DNA from: Arthrobacter sp. efr-133-R2A-120 | GTDB lineage: Bacteria; Actinomycetota; Actinomycetes; Actinomycetales; Micrococcaceae | Length of the DNA: 64,000 bases | Assembly: GCF_030209835.1 (NCBI RefSeq) | Contig: NZ_JARVRF010000032.1 | Location: 59,450-123,449 of the forward strand | Direction of reading: 5' to 3' | Part shown: positions 26,649 to 36,010 of the stretch, piece after piece | Numbering within the stretch: position 1 is the stretch's first letter | Layout: each line of letters starts with the position of its first letter | Notes under the pieces: generated by a model | What the model was told of the DNA's origin: nothing | What the model saw: the letters and a program-made list of their open reading frames with translations, nothing else | Database searches by the model: none | Made by a program: the position numbers and the translations under genes

Positions 26649-27590
26649 ATGACCACCCTTGCCAAACAAGCGGAACCCGCCGCACCTCCCCAACCGGGCA
26701 AACCATCCAAGTTCGGCATCCGCCGGATCGGTGACTTGAAGATCGCATTGCTCTTCATCTTCCCGGCGATGATCGGCTTTGTTCTTTTCTTCCTCGTCCC
26801 CACCATCCGGGGCATCTACCTCAGCTTCACCGAGTACAGCATCCTCGGCGATCCCACCTGGATCGGCCTGAAGAACTACACGACGATCTTCAGCGACGAC
26901 CTGTTCTGGAACGCCATGGCCGTCACCGTGCAGTACGTGGCACTGAACATCGGTTTCCAGACCGTGATCGCCATCGGGCTCGCGCTCCTCATGCACCGCG
27001 TGGCCAAATCCACCTTCATTCGCGGCGTCCTGCTGCTCCCGTTCCTGGTGGCCAATGTGATCGTTGCGCTGCTCTGGTTCTGGATGCTGGACTACCAGCT
27101 GGGCATCGTGAACGAAGTCATCAGCTGGCTAGGCCTGCCGCGCATCGCCTTCTTCGGCAGCGATCAATGGGCCATTCCCACCATCGCCTTCGTCAACGTA
27201 TGGCGGCACATGGGTTACACGGCCCTGCTGATCTTCGCCGGCCTGCAGGCCATCCCCAATCACGTCTATGAGGTGGCCAACCTTGATGGGGCCTCCCCCA
27301 CCCGGACGTTCTGGAGCATCACTATGCCGCTCCTTCGCCCGGTGCTGGTCCTGGTCCTCGTGGTCACGGTCATCGGTTCATTCCAGGTCTTCGACACCGT
27401 GGCCGTGACGACCGGAGGCGGACCCGTCAATGCCTCCCGGGTCATCCAGATGTACATCTACCAGAAGGCCTTCGGCGAGTCAGATTTCGGCTACGCCTCA
27501 GCGCTGTCCGTCATTCTCTTCATCATTCTCGCCCTCGTGGCCTTCATCCAGATGAAGTTCCTCAAGGGCAATGAGACGGACCTGGACTAA
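26649..27590 (+). CDS. sugar ABC transporter permease (MalF/UgpA type)
   Basis: A 313-residue permease with a short cytoplasmic tail, six TM helices (first LKIALLFIFPAMIGFVLFFL) and the EAA-type loop EVANLDGASPTRTFWSITMP. AGGAAAGGG lies upstream of the ATG. It is the first gene of the alpha-galactoside operon; the second permease starts 12 bases after its stop. No ATPase gene is linked. Confidence 0.92.
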   Translation: MTTLAKQAEPAAPPQPGKPSKFGIRRIGDLKIALLFIFPAMIGFVLFFLVPTIRGIYLSFTEYSILGDPTWIGLKNYTTIFSDDLFWNAMAVTVQYVALNIGFQTVIAIGLALLMHRVAKSTFIRGVLLLPFLVANVIVALLWFWMLDYQLGIVNEVISWLGLPRIAFFGSDQWAIPTIAFVNVWRHMGYTALLIFAGLQAIPNHVYEVANLDGASPTRTFWSITMPLLRPVLVLVLVVTVIGSFQVFDTVAVTTGGGPVNASRVIQMYIYQKAFGESDFGYASALSVILFIILALVAFIQMKFLKGNETDLD

Positions 27591-27602
27591 GGAAACCCCG
27601 CC

Positions 27603-28562
27603 ATGAGTACCTCCACCAATTCCCGCCACTCGCGAGAGTCCGCCACTGCCGTCGTAGGCTCCCCGCGATCACGCCGCCCCCGCACGAAACCCGTGAACTG
27701 GCGCCGCGCAGGCGCTTGGGTCCTCGTGGTGATCGCCGTCGTGGTCACCATCGCTCCGTTCCTCTGGATGCTCCGGACGGCATTGTCCAGCAACCATTCG
27801 TTGGCCTCGAACGCCGGCAACCTTCTTCCGGCCGACTTTAGCTGGGGCGCGTTCCAACGAGTCTTCGGCTTGCAAAGTCCTGAGCAGGCCATCGCCGAAG
27901 GCGGGTCCGGGGCCGACATCAACTTCTGGCTCTACCTGCGCAACTCGATCATCTTCGCCACCCTGACTACCGCAGGCCAGGTGTTCTTCAGCGCGATGGC
28001 CGCCTACGCCTTTTCCAGGCTGCGCTGGCCGGGCCGGAACAAGGTCTTCGCGATCTTCCTGGCCACCATGATGGTCCCGCCGATCTTCACCGCCCTGCCC
28101 AACTTCCTGATGATCAAGAACCTGGGCCTGCTCAACACCTTCGCCGGACTGGCACTGCCCTTCATGTTCATGACGCCCTTTGCCATCTTCTTCCTGCGCC
28201 AGTTCTTCCTGAGCATGTCCCGCGAAGTGGAAGAGGCCGCCATGCTCGACGGCGCCAAGCACCTCCGCATCTTCTTCCAGATCGTGATCCCCAACGCCGC
28301 AGCACCCCTGGCCACCCTGGCCCTGCTGACCTTCATCGGTCAGTGGAACGAGTACTTCTGGCCGCTCCTGGTAGGCCAGGACGAGAATGTCCGCGTCCTC
28401 ACCGTGGGCCTGGGCGTCTTCAAGTCCCAGTCCCCGCAAGGGGCACCGGACTGGAGCGGGCTAATGGCCGCAACCCTCGTGGCAGCGCTGCCCGTCCTGA
28501 TCCTCTTCATCGCCTTCGGCAAGAAGGTGGTCAACTCCATCGGATTCTCCGGCATCAAGTAA
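27603..28562 (+). CDS. carbohydrate ABC transporter permease (MalG/UgpE type)
   Basis: A 319-residue permease. A basic N-terminal tail precedes six TM helices, and the EAA motif is EAAMLDGAKHLRIFFQIVIP. It pairs with the preceding permease. AAGGAAA precedes the ATG. The C-terminal part GKKVVNSIGFSGIK is typical of the family. Confidence 0.92.
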   Translation: MSTSTNSRHSRESATAVVGSPRSRRPRTKPVNWRRAGAWVLVVIAVVVTIAPFLWMLRTALSSNHSLASNAGNLLPADFSWGAFQRVFGLQSPEQAIAEGGSGADINFWLYLRNSIIFATLTTAGQVFFSAMAAYAFSRLRWPGRNKVFAIFLATMMVPPIFTALPNFLMIKNLGLLNTFAGLALPFMFMTPFAIFFLRQFFLSMSREVEEAAMLDGAKHLRIFFQIVIPNAAAPLATLALLTFIGQWNEYFWPLLVGQDENVRVLTVGLGVFKSQSPQGAPDWSGLMAATLVAALPVLILFIAFGKKVVNSIGFSGIK

Positions 28563-28619
28563 GTCATCTTTCTCCCCAAGCGCCGCCCCGTTCTATCGCA
28601 ACCCCCTGAAAGGTCCACC

Positions 28620-29972
28620 ATGAAGAAATCCATTGGCACCGTCGCAGCTGCCGTCACCGTCGCTGTCGCGGCCGCGCTGTCACTCTCCGCCTGTGGCGGC
28701 TCCGCCCCCGCCTCCAGCGAAGCCAAGGGCGAGATCAACTACTGGCTGTGGGACGCCAACCAGCTCCCGGCTTACCAACAGTGCGCGAGTGACTTCACCA
28801 AGGCCAACCCGAATATCACCGTCAAAATCACCCAGCGCGGCTGGGACGACTACTGGACCACCCTGACCAACGGCTTCGTGTCTGGTACCGCCCCTGACGT
28901 CTTCACCGACCACCTGTCCAAGTACCCGGAGTTCGCTTCCAAGAAGCAGCTGCTGGCCCTCGACGACGCCGTAGCCAAGGACGGCGTCAAACTGGACAGC
29001 TACAACAAGGGCCTGGCCGATCTCTGGGTGGGCCAGGACGGCAAGCGCTACGGCCTCCCGAAGGACTGGGACACCATCAGCCTCTTCTACAACAAGGCCA
29101 TGACCGACTCCGCCGGCATCACTGCCGAGCAGATGGCAAAGCTGGATTGGAACCCCAAGGACGGCGGCAGCTACGAAAAGACCATCGCCCACCTGACCGT
29201 AGACAAGAACGGCAAGCGCGGAGACGAAGCCGGCTTCGACAAGAACAACGTGGCCGTCTACGGACTGGGCTTGGAGTCCTCCGGCTCCGGTCAGGGCCAG
29301 ACCCAGTGGAGCTTCCTCGCAGCCACCACCGGCTGGACCGCTACCGACAAGAACCCGTGGGGCACGAAGTTCAACTACGACGACCCCAAGTTCCAGGAAA
29401 CCATCTCCTGGTGGGCCGGACTGGCCGACAAGGGCTACATGCCCAAACTCGAAACAACGGTAGGCGCCAGCGTTTCGGACAACTTCGGTGCAGGCAAGGC
29501 CGCCATCAACACCAGCGGCTCATGGATGATCGGCCAGTACACCGGATACAAGGGTATCCAGACTGCCATCGCCCCCACCCCGACGGGACCGGACGGCAAG
29601 CGCGCGTCCATGTTCAACGGCCTGGCCGACTCCATCTGGGCCGGAACCAAGAACCCCGCAGCAGCCACCAAGTGGGTCGAATACCTTGGTTCCTCAGCCT
29701 GCCAGGACGTCGTTGCCAACAAGGCCGTCGTGTTCCCGGCGATCAGCACGTCCTCGGACTTGGCCGCCAAGGCGTTCGCGGCCAAGGGTGTTGACGTCTC
29801 CGCCTTCACCCAGCAGGTCAAAGACGGCACCACGTTCCTCTTCCCCATCGCGGACAAGGCTGCCAAAGTTGACGGCATCATGAAGCCCGCAATGGACGCA
29901 GTACTAAGCGGCAAGAAGCCGGCCAGCTCGCTCTCCGATGCCAACAACCAGGTCAACAACCTCTTCAAGTAA
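28620..29972 (+). CDS. sugar ABC transporter substrate-binding lipoprotein
   Basis: A 450-residue binding protein. A Sec signal with lipobox LSAC (Cys25) is followed by a CGGSAPASS linker. The mature part has the SBP_bac_1 pattern (EINYWLWDANQLPAYQQCASDFTKANP in two overlapping strands; GTAPDVFTDHLSKYPEF; GLPKDWDTISLFYNK). It lies third in its operon, 57 bases after the permease, and probably binds alpha-galactosides such as melibiose or raffinose, judged from the following GH36 gene. CTGAAAGG precedes the ATG. Confidence 0.92.
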   Translation: MKKSIGTVAAAVTVAVAAALSLSACGGSAPASSEAKGEINYWLWDANQLPAYQQCASDFTKANPNITVKITQRGWDDYWTTLTNGFVSGTAPDVFTDHLSKYPEFASKKQLLALDDAVAKDGVKLDSYNKGLADLWVGQDGKRYGLPKDWDTISLFYNKAMTDSAGITAEQMAKLDWNPKDGGSYEKTIAHLTVDKNGKRGDEAGFDKNNVAVYGLGLESSGSGQGQTQWSFLAATTGWTATDKNPWGTKFNYDDPKFQETISWWAGLADKGYMPKLETTVGASVSDNFGAGKAAINTSGSWMIGQYTGYKGIQTAIAPTPTGPDGKRASMFNGLADSIWAGTKNPAAATKWVEYLGSSACQDVVANKAVVFPAISTSSDLAAKAFAAKGVDVSAFTQQVKDGTTFLFPIADKAAKVDGIMKPAMDAVLSGKKPASSLSDANNQVNNLFK

Positions 29973-30089
29973 CACCAGCCCCGCCAAACCAGTCCGGGCG
30001 CCGCCGCTTCACTCCTTTGACGGCGGTGCCCGGACTCTCCACTCCCTCCCAACGCGACACACAACGACTCCCTGAAAGTGAACCAGCCC

Positions 30090-32279
30090 ATGGACCCGCT
30101 CCACCTCCGTTCCGCCGGCACAAGCCTCGTGGTCAGTTTCGATAACGGAGAGGCCGAAGTCATCCACTGGGGTGCCGATCTCGGCAGCACCCTTCCGGAC
30201 CTCGCGATCCTGGGCGAACCCATCCCACACTCGGCCGTCGATGCCAACGTACCGGCGGCCCTCCTCCCGCAAGGTTCGTCCGCATGGCGGGGCCGCCCGG
30301 GCCTGCGCGGCCAGCGAATCGCCGACGGCGTTCCGGGACTGGACTTTTCGACCCGGCTTCGTGTGGTGGAAGTGCAGGCTGACGGCAGCTCCGCCGTCGC
30401 CTCCGCAGCGATTGTCCAGAAGGATCCCGACGCCGGAATCACCGTGACGTCCACCCTCACCCTTCACCCCGGCGGCCTTCTCGAGCTGCGCCACACTGCC
30501 GTCAACGACGGCACGTCCCCCTTCCAGCTCGACGAACTGGCCACCGTTCTCCCGGTGGGGCCCGACGCCGTCGAACTCCTTGACCTCACCGGGCGCTGGT
30601 GCCGCGAACGGCACCCACAGCGCCGGTCCGTCCAACAAGGGACGTGGGTACGCACGGGACGCCACGGCCGCACGGGGCACGACTCCTCGTTGCTTTTCGC
30701 GGCGGGTACCCCTGGATTCGGCAACCGCCATGGGAAGGTCTGGGCCACCCACTTGGCGTGGAGCGGCAACCACGAACAATTCGCCGACACCGTGGCCGAC
30801 GGCCGCACGATGATCGGCGGCTCCGAGCTCCTGGGGCCCGCCGAAGTGGTGCTCCAGCCCGGCGAGGGCTACACCACACCCGCGCTGTTTGCCGCCTACT
30901 CTGACCGCGGCCTGGACGGCATCAGCGAAGCCTTCTACAGCTGGTTCCGGTCCCGCCCGCACCATGTCCTTCCCGCGGCTTCCACGGGACTCCCCGCCGG
31001 CAAGCCCCGCCCCGTGGTCCTCAACACGTGGGAGGCCGTGTACTTCGACCACCGGCTCGACGCCCTGATCGAGCTCGCCGAGTCCGCTGCTGAGCTGGGC
31101 GTTGAGCGCTTCGTGCTCGACGACGGGTGGTTCCGCGGGCGCCGCGACGACCATGCCGGCCTGGGCGATTGGTACGTCGACGAAAGCCTCTGGCCCGACG
31201 GGCTGACGCCGCTCATCGAGGCCGTGAACTCCCACGGCATGGAATTCGGGCTCTGGGTGGAACCGGAAATGATCAACCTGGATTCCGATGTTGCCCGGGC
31301 GCACCCCGACTGGATCGTGGGCCCTGCGGCCATCTCACACAAGGACGGCGGCCGCCTCCCCCTTGAATGGCGCCACCAGCACATCATCGACCTCGTCAAC
31401 CCGGCGGCCTGGCAGTACGTCTTCGAGCGGATCGACGCCCTGCTGGGGGAGAACGACATCAAGTACCTCAAATGGGACCAGAACCGGGACCTCACCGAAC
31501 ACGGCCATGCAGGCCGCGCATCCGTGCATGCTCAAACCCTGGCTGCCTACCGGCTCTTCGACGAGCTCCGAAAGGCCCACCCCGGCGTCGAAATCGAAAG
31601 CTGCTCCTCCGGCGGCGCCCGCGTGGACCTCGGCATCCTTGAGCGGACCGACCGGATCTGGGGATCGGACTGCAACGACGCCCTCGAGAGGCAGACCATC
31701 CAGCGCTGGACCGGCGTCGTGGTTCCGCCGGAACTGGTGGGCGGGCACATCGGCCCCACCACTTCGCACACCACGGCCCGCACGCACGATCTCTCCTTCC
31801 GCGCCATCACTGCGATGTTCGGGCATTTCGGCATGGAATGGGATGTCCGCCAAGTGCAGGGCGCCGAACGCGAGGAACTCAAGCGCTTCATCGGCCTCTA
31901 CAAGGAGCACCGCGGGCTCATCCATAGCGGCCGGATGGTCCGTGCGGACGTGCCGGACGACTCGATCATGCTGCACGGTGTGGTGTCCGACGACGGCGAC
32001 GCTGGCTTGTTCGCCGTCGTCAGCACCCGGACGTCGTTCGCAGAACAACCCGGCCGCGTCGCTATTCCGGGCCTCGACCCCGAGCGTTCCTACATTGTGC
32101 AGGCCATTTTCCCGGCCCCCGTCGACGCCGACTACGCCCGCACCTTCACCCAGGTGCAGCCGCCCGCATGGCTGCCATCCGGGGCTCAGGCGAGCGGTCG
32201 GTTCCTGGCAGAAGTCGGGCTCCCGATGCCAGTCCTGAACCCGGAACACGCGCTGCTGCTCCGCATCACGGCGCTGTAG
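30090..32279 (+). CDS. alpha-galactosidase, glycoside hydrolase family 36
   Basis: A 729-residue GH36 enzyme. An N-terminal beta-sandwich precedes the TIM barrel ([25 protein letters not shown]). The nucleophile is Asp463 in KWDQNRDL and the acid/base is Asp527 in [12 protein letters not shown]. No signal peptide, so it acts on imported alpha-galactosides in the cytoplasm. I chose ATG 30090, since CTGAAAG lies at the same distance as for the preceding gene; GTG 30078 would add four residues. It is the last gene of the operon, followed by a hairpin. Confidence 0.93.
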   Translation: MDPLHLRSAGTSLVVSFDNGEAEVIHWGADLGSTLPDLAILGEPIPHSAVDANVPAALLPQGSSAWRGRPGLRGQRIADGVPGLDFSTRLRVVEVQADGSSAVASAAIVQKDPDAGITVTSTLTLHPGGLLELRHTAVNDGTSPFQLDELATVLPVGPDAVELLDLTGRWCRERHPQRRSVQQGTWVRTGRHGRTGHDSSLLFAAGTPGFGNRHGKVWATHLAWSGNHEQFADTVADGRTMIGGSELLGPAEVVLQPGEGYTTPALFAAYSDRGLDGISEAFYSWFRSRPHHVLPAASTGLPAGKPRPVVLNTWEAVYFDHRLDALIELAESAAELGVERFVLDDGWFRGRRDDHAGLGDWYVDESLWPDGLTPLIEAVNSHGMEFGLWVEPEMINLDSDVARAHPDWIVGPAAISHKDGGRLPLEWRHQHIIDLVNPAAWQYVFERIDALLGENDIKYLKWDQNRDLTEHGHAGRASVHAQTLAAYRLFDELRKAHPGVEIESCSSGGARVDLGILERTDRIWGSDCNDALERQTIQRWTGVVVPPELVGGHIGPTTSHTTARTHDLSFRAITAMFGHFGMEWDVRQVQGAEREELKRFIGLYKEHRGLIHSGRMVRADVPDDSIMLHGVVSDDGDAGLFAVVSTRTSFAEQPGRVAIPGLDPERSYIVQAIFPAPVDADYARTFTQVQPPAWLPSGAQASGRFLAEVGLPMPVLNPEHALLLRITAL

Positions 32280-32283
32280 CTGT

Positions 32284-32362
32284 TGTTTGGTGTTTCTTAC
32301 GCTGTTTGGTGTTTCTTACGCTGTCCAGCGCCGCGGCGCAGCAGGGCAGCGTAAGAAACGCC
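32284..32362. repeat. 19-bp tandem duplication within a long hairpin (possible terminator)
   Basis: TGTTTGGTGTTTCTTACGC occurs exactly twice in a row (32284-32302 and 32303-32321). The second copy pairs with an inverted copy at 32347-32362: GGTGTTTCTTACGCTG (32308-32323) against CAGCGTAAGAAACGCC, 16 bp with one G-U. A GC-rich palindrome (GCGCCGCGGCGC) lies in the loop. It sits between the alpha-galactosidase stop and aroQ. There is no T-tract, so a simple intrinsic terminator is not certain. Confidence 0.75.
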
Positions 32363-32395
32363 GGACAGGCTCGGCGCACCGATAGATTGGGAGTC

Positions 32396-32860
32396 ATGAC
32401 TGAAGCTCCCACCGCCACCGAAGCCGGTCGCGGCACCATCCTCGTCCTCAACGGCCCCAACCTGAACCTGCTGGGCACGCGCGAGCCGGAAAAGTACGGC
32501 ACCTCCACTTTGGCCGACGTCGAGCAGCTCGCCATGGCAGCCGCCGAGGCCAACGGCTTCACGGTAGATTGCGTGCAGTCCAACCATGAGGGCGACCTCC
32601 TGGACGCCATCCACGGCGCCCGCGGGACCGCCGTCGGGATCGTCATCAACGCGGGTGCTTACACGCACACGTCCGTGGCGCTGCGGGACGCCCTTGCAGC
32701 AGTGCAGCTTCCCGCCGTCGAGGTCCACATCACCAATGTGCACCAGCGCGAGGAATTCCGCCATCACTCCTACCTGTCCCCGGTGTGCTCCGCAGTGATC
32801 GTCGGCGCAGGAGTCCAGGGCTACAAGCTGGCCATCGACTACCTCGCCACCGCGGTCTAG
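32396..32860 (+). CDS. aroQ: type II 3-dehydroquinate dehydratase
   Basis: A 154-residue enzyme of the shikimate pathway converting 3-dehydroquinate to 3-dehydroshikimate. The signatures are [20 protein letters not shown] (with the active-site Arg/Tyr lid), [27 protein letters not shown] and [17 protein letters not shown] (catalytic His in the usual place). GGGAG precedes ATG 32396. It is a single gene here, not in an aro operon, and converges on marP with a 19-base gap. Confidence 0.96.
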   Translation: MTEAPTATEAGRGTILVLNGPNLNLLGTREPEKYGTSTLADVEQLAMAAAEANGFTVDCVQSNHEGDLLDAIHGARGTAVGIVINAGAYTHTSVALRDALAAVQLPAVEVHITNVHQREEFRHHSYLSPVCSAVIVGAGVQGYKLAIDYLATAV

Positions 32861-32879
32861 ATCCTCGGACGGGGCAGGG

Positions 32880-34067
32880 TTACTTCTTGGTGCACTGGCC
32901 CGACGACACTGCCGCGCTCAGGGACGGTGCCTGCTGGGCCACGGGCGAGAGCTCTTCCATGGTGAGGGCGTAGCCCACTGCCACATCCGAAGTGGTCTTG
33001 GCGAACACTACGCCGGCAACCTGTCCCTGGGTCGTCAGAAGCGGACCGCCCGAATTGCCAGGCTGCACGTCTCCTGCAAGCTTGTAAACCTGTTCCGGAG
33101 AAGGATTGTTGCCGTAAATGTCCGGGACCAGCAGGGTCGAGATGCCTTCCACCGCGGCTGGTTTGGACTGGAACGGACCGCCGTGGGGGTAGCCGGCGAA
33201 GGCCGCGGGTGAGCCGGGCGGAAGGTCGGCGCTCAACTGCAGCGGCGCCGTCGGGAGACCGTCGACGGCGACCACGGCCAGGTCGCGTTGGCTGTCGAAG
33301 TAGACCACACGCCCCGGCATAGCGCCGCCGTCGGGGATTTCCACTACAGGCTGCGACACGCCGGCCACTACGTGCGCGTTAGTGACCACCCGGCCAGGGG
33401 AGACCACAAAGCCGGAGCCCGTCTGGTTCTGGCCGCATTGGTAGGCAGTGCCGGCGATCTTCAGCACGGAATGGGCCGCATTGTTGAGGGCAGGAGTGTC
33501 CGTGCTGGTGTTCGGAATGGGCACAGGAGCCACGGGGCCGATGCCCTCGATGAGCTGGGGGATGCCGTTGCCCATGACCGTGGAACGCAGTTGCGCCACG
33601 CCGGCCTTGACGGGTGTGGGCGTCATGGTGTCGATAAAGCGAATCACCTTGGAATCGGCCAGTTGCTGCGAAACGAGCGGCACACCCAAGGAGCCGATGC
33701 TGAACGCCAACATGGACATGACCAGCGCGGCGACAACCAGGCTGACGAAACCGCCCAGCAGGCGGTCGAGTGCGTGCAGTGGCTGGATGCGCACGGCTTT
33801 GCGGACCTTCTGGCCGATCCAGGTGCCAAGCCCGTGCCCCAGAACAATGAGCACTACGGCCGAGCCGATAATGGCGGTCAGTCTCCAGCCGCTGTCCTTG
33901 ACCCAGTCGCCGACGAGCGGGACCGCGACAAAGGCAGCCACTGCTCCTACGGCGAAGCCGGCGATTCCGCCGAGCGTCACGAAGAAGCCGTTGCGCAGTC
34001 CGTAGATCAGGTAGGAAAGAAGCGTCAAAATCAACGCCAGGTCCAAGATGGTCAAGCCGAACACCAA
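32880..34067 (-). CDS. marP: MarP-type membrane-anchored serine protease (CvpA + trypsin-like)
   Basis: A 395-residue protein. Residues 1-130 form a four-TM CvpA-like domain. A linker leads to an extracytoplasmic chymotrypsin-fold protease with triad His232 (NAHVV), Asp262 (RDLAVV) and Ser339 (GNSGGPL). Cys211 and the near-terminal Cys392 match the disulfide that stabilises mycobacterial MarP (Rv3671c). That protein is needed for acid and oxidative-stress survival through cleavage of cell-wall hydrolase RipA in mycobacteria. Length and residue spacing fit closely. It is divergent from the glxR-like gene. Confidence 0.93.
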   Translation of the reverse strand: MVFGLTILDLALILTLLSYLIYGLRNGFFVTLGGIAGFAVGAVAAFVAVPLVGDWVKDSGWRLTAIIGSAVVLIVLGHGLGTWIGQKVRKAVRIQPLHALDRLLGGFVSLVVAALVMSMLAFSIGSLGVPLVSQQLADSKVIRFIDTMTPTPVKAGVAQLRSTVMGNGIPQLIEGIGPVAPVPIPNTSTDTPALNNAAHSVLKIAGTAYQCGQNQTGSGFVVSPGRVVTNAHVVAGVSQPVVEIPDGGAMPGRVVYFDSQRDLAVVAVDGLPTAPLQLSADLPPGSPAAFAGYPHGGPFQSKPAAVEGISTLLVPDIYGNNPSPEQVYKLAGDVQPGNSGGPLLTTQGQVAGVVFAKTTSDVAVGYALTMEELSPVAQQAPSLSAAVSSGQCTKK

Positions 34068-34110
34068 AGCTCCTCACAGCCGAGTAAGCCCCAATTGTAG
34101 TTGCACAGAC

Positions 34111-34140
34111 TGACAGCTTCCCTTCGGAAGCAAGCTGTCA
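34111..34140. other. hairpin-forming palindrome between divergent marP and glxR
   Basis: TGACAGCTT (34111-34119) is repeated inverted at 34132-34140. A second, overlapping palindrome GCTTCC-CTTC-GGAAGC sits in the middle. It stands between two gene starts, so it is not the terminator of either gene. It could be an operator or end a small leader RNA. Confidence 0.5.
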
Positions 34141-34311
34141 TCCAGATCGCGAAGCCGCTGCCGAGCAGGGCATTCCCGGCGAGTTGGGGCGCGATTTTGT
34201 GCCGCTTCCGCGTGATTTAGGGCGTTTCGAGTGCCAAGTACGTCACAGACGCGACAAAATTCTGAAACAATGGCTGAAGCGCCCCAGCCGAACTTTTACT
34301 CAGGAGATTTC

Positions 34312-34989
34312 ATGGATATCGAGGTATTGCGCCGCGCACCCCTCTTCGCCACCCTTGACGACGACGCTTTCCGTCTGCTGACGGACGAACTCACAGAGGT
34401 GGACCTTTCACGCGGAGCGTCTGTTTTCCGCGAAGGAGATCAGGGTGACCAGCTCTACTTCATCGTGTCCGGCAAGGTTAAGCTCGGCCGCACCTCTCCG
34501 GATGGCCGCGAATCCCTCTTGGCCATCCTCGGCCCAGGCGAGCTCTTCGGCGAAATGGCCCTGTTCGACCCCAGCCCGCGCACCGCAACGGCCACCGCTG
34601 TTTCCGAGACCCGCCTGGCAGGACTGAAGAACGAAAGCCTCAACGCCCTGCTGCGCACCCGTCCCGAAGTGTCCGCACAGTTGCTGCAGGCACTCGCCCG
34701 CCGCCTGCGCCGCACCAACGATTCCCTCTCCGACCTCGTGTTCTCGGACGTCCCGGGCCGCGTCGCCAAGGCCCTGCTGGACCTCGCGGACCGCTTCGGC
34801 CGGCCCGCGACCGACGGCGTCCTGGTGGCCCACGAACTCACGCAGGAAGAACTGGCCCAGCTGGTCGGAGCCTCCCGCGAGACGGTCAACAAGGCCCTCG
34901 CCGAGTTCGTCCAGCGCGGCTGGCTCCGCCTCGAAGCCCGCGCAGTAGTCATCCTGGACATGCAGCGCCTCCGCCAGCGCTCGCGCTAA
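34312..34989 (+). CDS. glxR: Crp/Fnr-family cAMP-responsive global regulator, GlxR-like
   Basis: A 225-residue protein, the usual GlxR/Crp length. The cyclic-nucleotide domain has GDQLYFIVSGKVKLGR and the phosphate-binding cassette GELFGEMALFDPSPRTATATA (Arg-Thr/Ala as in cAMP-binding members). The winged HTH is LTQEELAQLVGASRETVNKALAEF. In related actinobacteria GlxR controls hundreds of genes, including acs and sugar-uptake genes, of which examples lie in this window. I chose ATG 34312 because AGGAGAT is 5 bases upstream and the start matches family N-termini; an upstream extension of 27 codons is not conserved. Confidence 0.93.
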   Translation: MDIEVLRRAPLFATLDDDAFRLLTDELTEVDLSRGASVFREGDQGDQLYFIVSGKVKLGRTSPDGRESLLAILGPGELFGEMALFDPSPRTATATAVSETRLAGLKNESLNALLRTRPEVSAQLLQALARRLRRTNDSLSDLVFSDVPGRVAKALLDLADRFGRPATDGVLVAHELTQEELAQLVGASRETVNKALAEFVQRGWLRLEARAVVILDMQRLRQRSR

Positions 34990-35004
34990 TTTCCTGCGAA
35001 ACGG

Positions 35005-35049
35005 AAAATGCCTGGCGACCCCGGAATTCCGGAGTCGCCAGGCATTTTT
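35005..35049 (+). terminator. intrinsic terminator of the glxR-like gene
   Basis: AAAATGCCTGGCGAC (35005-35019) pairs perfectly with GTCGCCAGGCATTTT (35034-35048), loop 14 bases, with T-rich sequence after. Because the arms start with A and end with T, it may serve both strands; the Nudix gene converges on it. Confidence 0.92.
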
Positions 35050-35081
35050 CGTTTCGCCAGCGGATGCGCGTCGCCGCGTCG

Positions 35082-35993
35082 TCAGCGCTCCCGCTGCGGT
35101 TCGCCTGAAACCGTGCGGGCCGCTTCGACTTCGAGCATGAGTGCGCCATCCTCTTGGACAAGCCGCGGCTGGTACATGTGCGGTTTGCGTTTGTAGCTGA
35201 GGTACGCAATGCAACCCTGGGCAGCGGCCATCTTTTCGAGGATGATCTCCGAGCCCGGCACCAGCAGTTGGCCCAAAGCCAAGCCGGCTGTGTTTTCCTG
35301 GCCGATTTCGTCCCCAAGCGCAGTGGTCTCGCGCTCGGCCATGAGTTTGGAAACGCACACCCAGCGCCCCCAGACACCCTTGCTCACCAGCAGCGAGGGC
35401 TGCTGGTTAACAGGAAGGGTGGCCGCGAAGTAGCGGGTGTTGAAGCGCCGGTGCGCAAAGTCCGGACTGAGCCAGTTGACGAGCGGCTTGAGCAGGTCAG
35501 TCCGCAACGACAAGCCACGCTTGGCCAGGACATCCGTGAACGACTTGTCCTGCGCAGCTACGGCCTCGCGGGCCTTCATCCACTCGGGAGTGGACGTTGC
35601 CTCCACTGTGGAGGACAGGTCCGGGCCGGCCAGCAGCACGCCGGTTTCCTCGAACAGTTCGCGGATGGCGCCCACCACGTGGCGGCGCGCAAGTCCGACG
35701 TCGGCGGTCCCTAGCGCCTCAGCCCAATGCTGAGGCGAGGGGCCGAGCCAGCCGAGGGCGTCGTCGTCGCTGGGTTCAAGCGATCCGCCGGGAAACGCGA
35801 CAACACCCAGCGGCGAGGAACCGGGACGGTAACCCATCCACGTTTCCAGGCCGGTAGGCGAGTCCCGGAGCAGTACAACAGATGATGCAAAACGCGCGGC
35901 GCGGGGGACCCGCTCGCCGAGCTCAAGCCAATTCCGTGCAGCCCCTTCTAGTTCAGGGGGTAACGCAAACAGGCGTCGGGCTAGTTGTGGCAA
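35082..35993 (-). CDS. Nudix hydrolase family protein (NUDT19-like layout)
   Basis: A 303-residue protein. A Nudix box is split by an insertion: FPGGSLEPSDDDALGWLG, then about 20 residues, then the helix AIRELFEETGVLL with the metal-binding REx2EE. This insertion plus the N-terminal VVLLRDSPTGLETWMGYRPG part is typical of the RP2p/NUDT7-19 side branch, which cleave acyl-CoA or CoA. The substrate is not known. It is on the minus strand, in the same direction as ridA and the DUF4177 gene upstream, with a 17-base gap. Confidence 0.85.
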   Translation of the reverse strand: MPQLARRLFALPPELEGAARNWLELGERVPRAARFASSVVLLRDSPTGLETWMGYRPGSSPLGVVAFPGGSLEPSDDDALGWLGPSPQHWAEALGTADVGLARRHVVGAIRELFEETGVLLAGPDLSSTVEATSTPEWMKAREAVAAQDKSFTDVLAKRGLSLRTDLLKPLVNWLSPDFAHRRFNTRYFAATLPVNQQPSLLVSKGVWGRWVCVSKLMAERETTALGDEIGQENTAGLALGQLLVPGSEIILEKMAAAQGCIAYLSYKRKPHMYQPRLVQEDGALMLEVEAARTVSGEPQRER

Positions 35994-36010
35994 TTGAGTG
36001 AACCGGTTCC

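Noticed and set aside
34200..34260. Autoregulatory GlxR site in front of the glxR-like gene
   Set aside because: GTGATTTAGG and TACGTCACAG occur, but not at the 6-base spacing of a CRP dyad.
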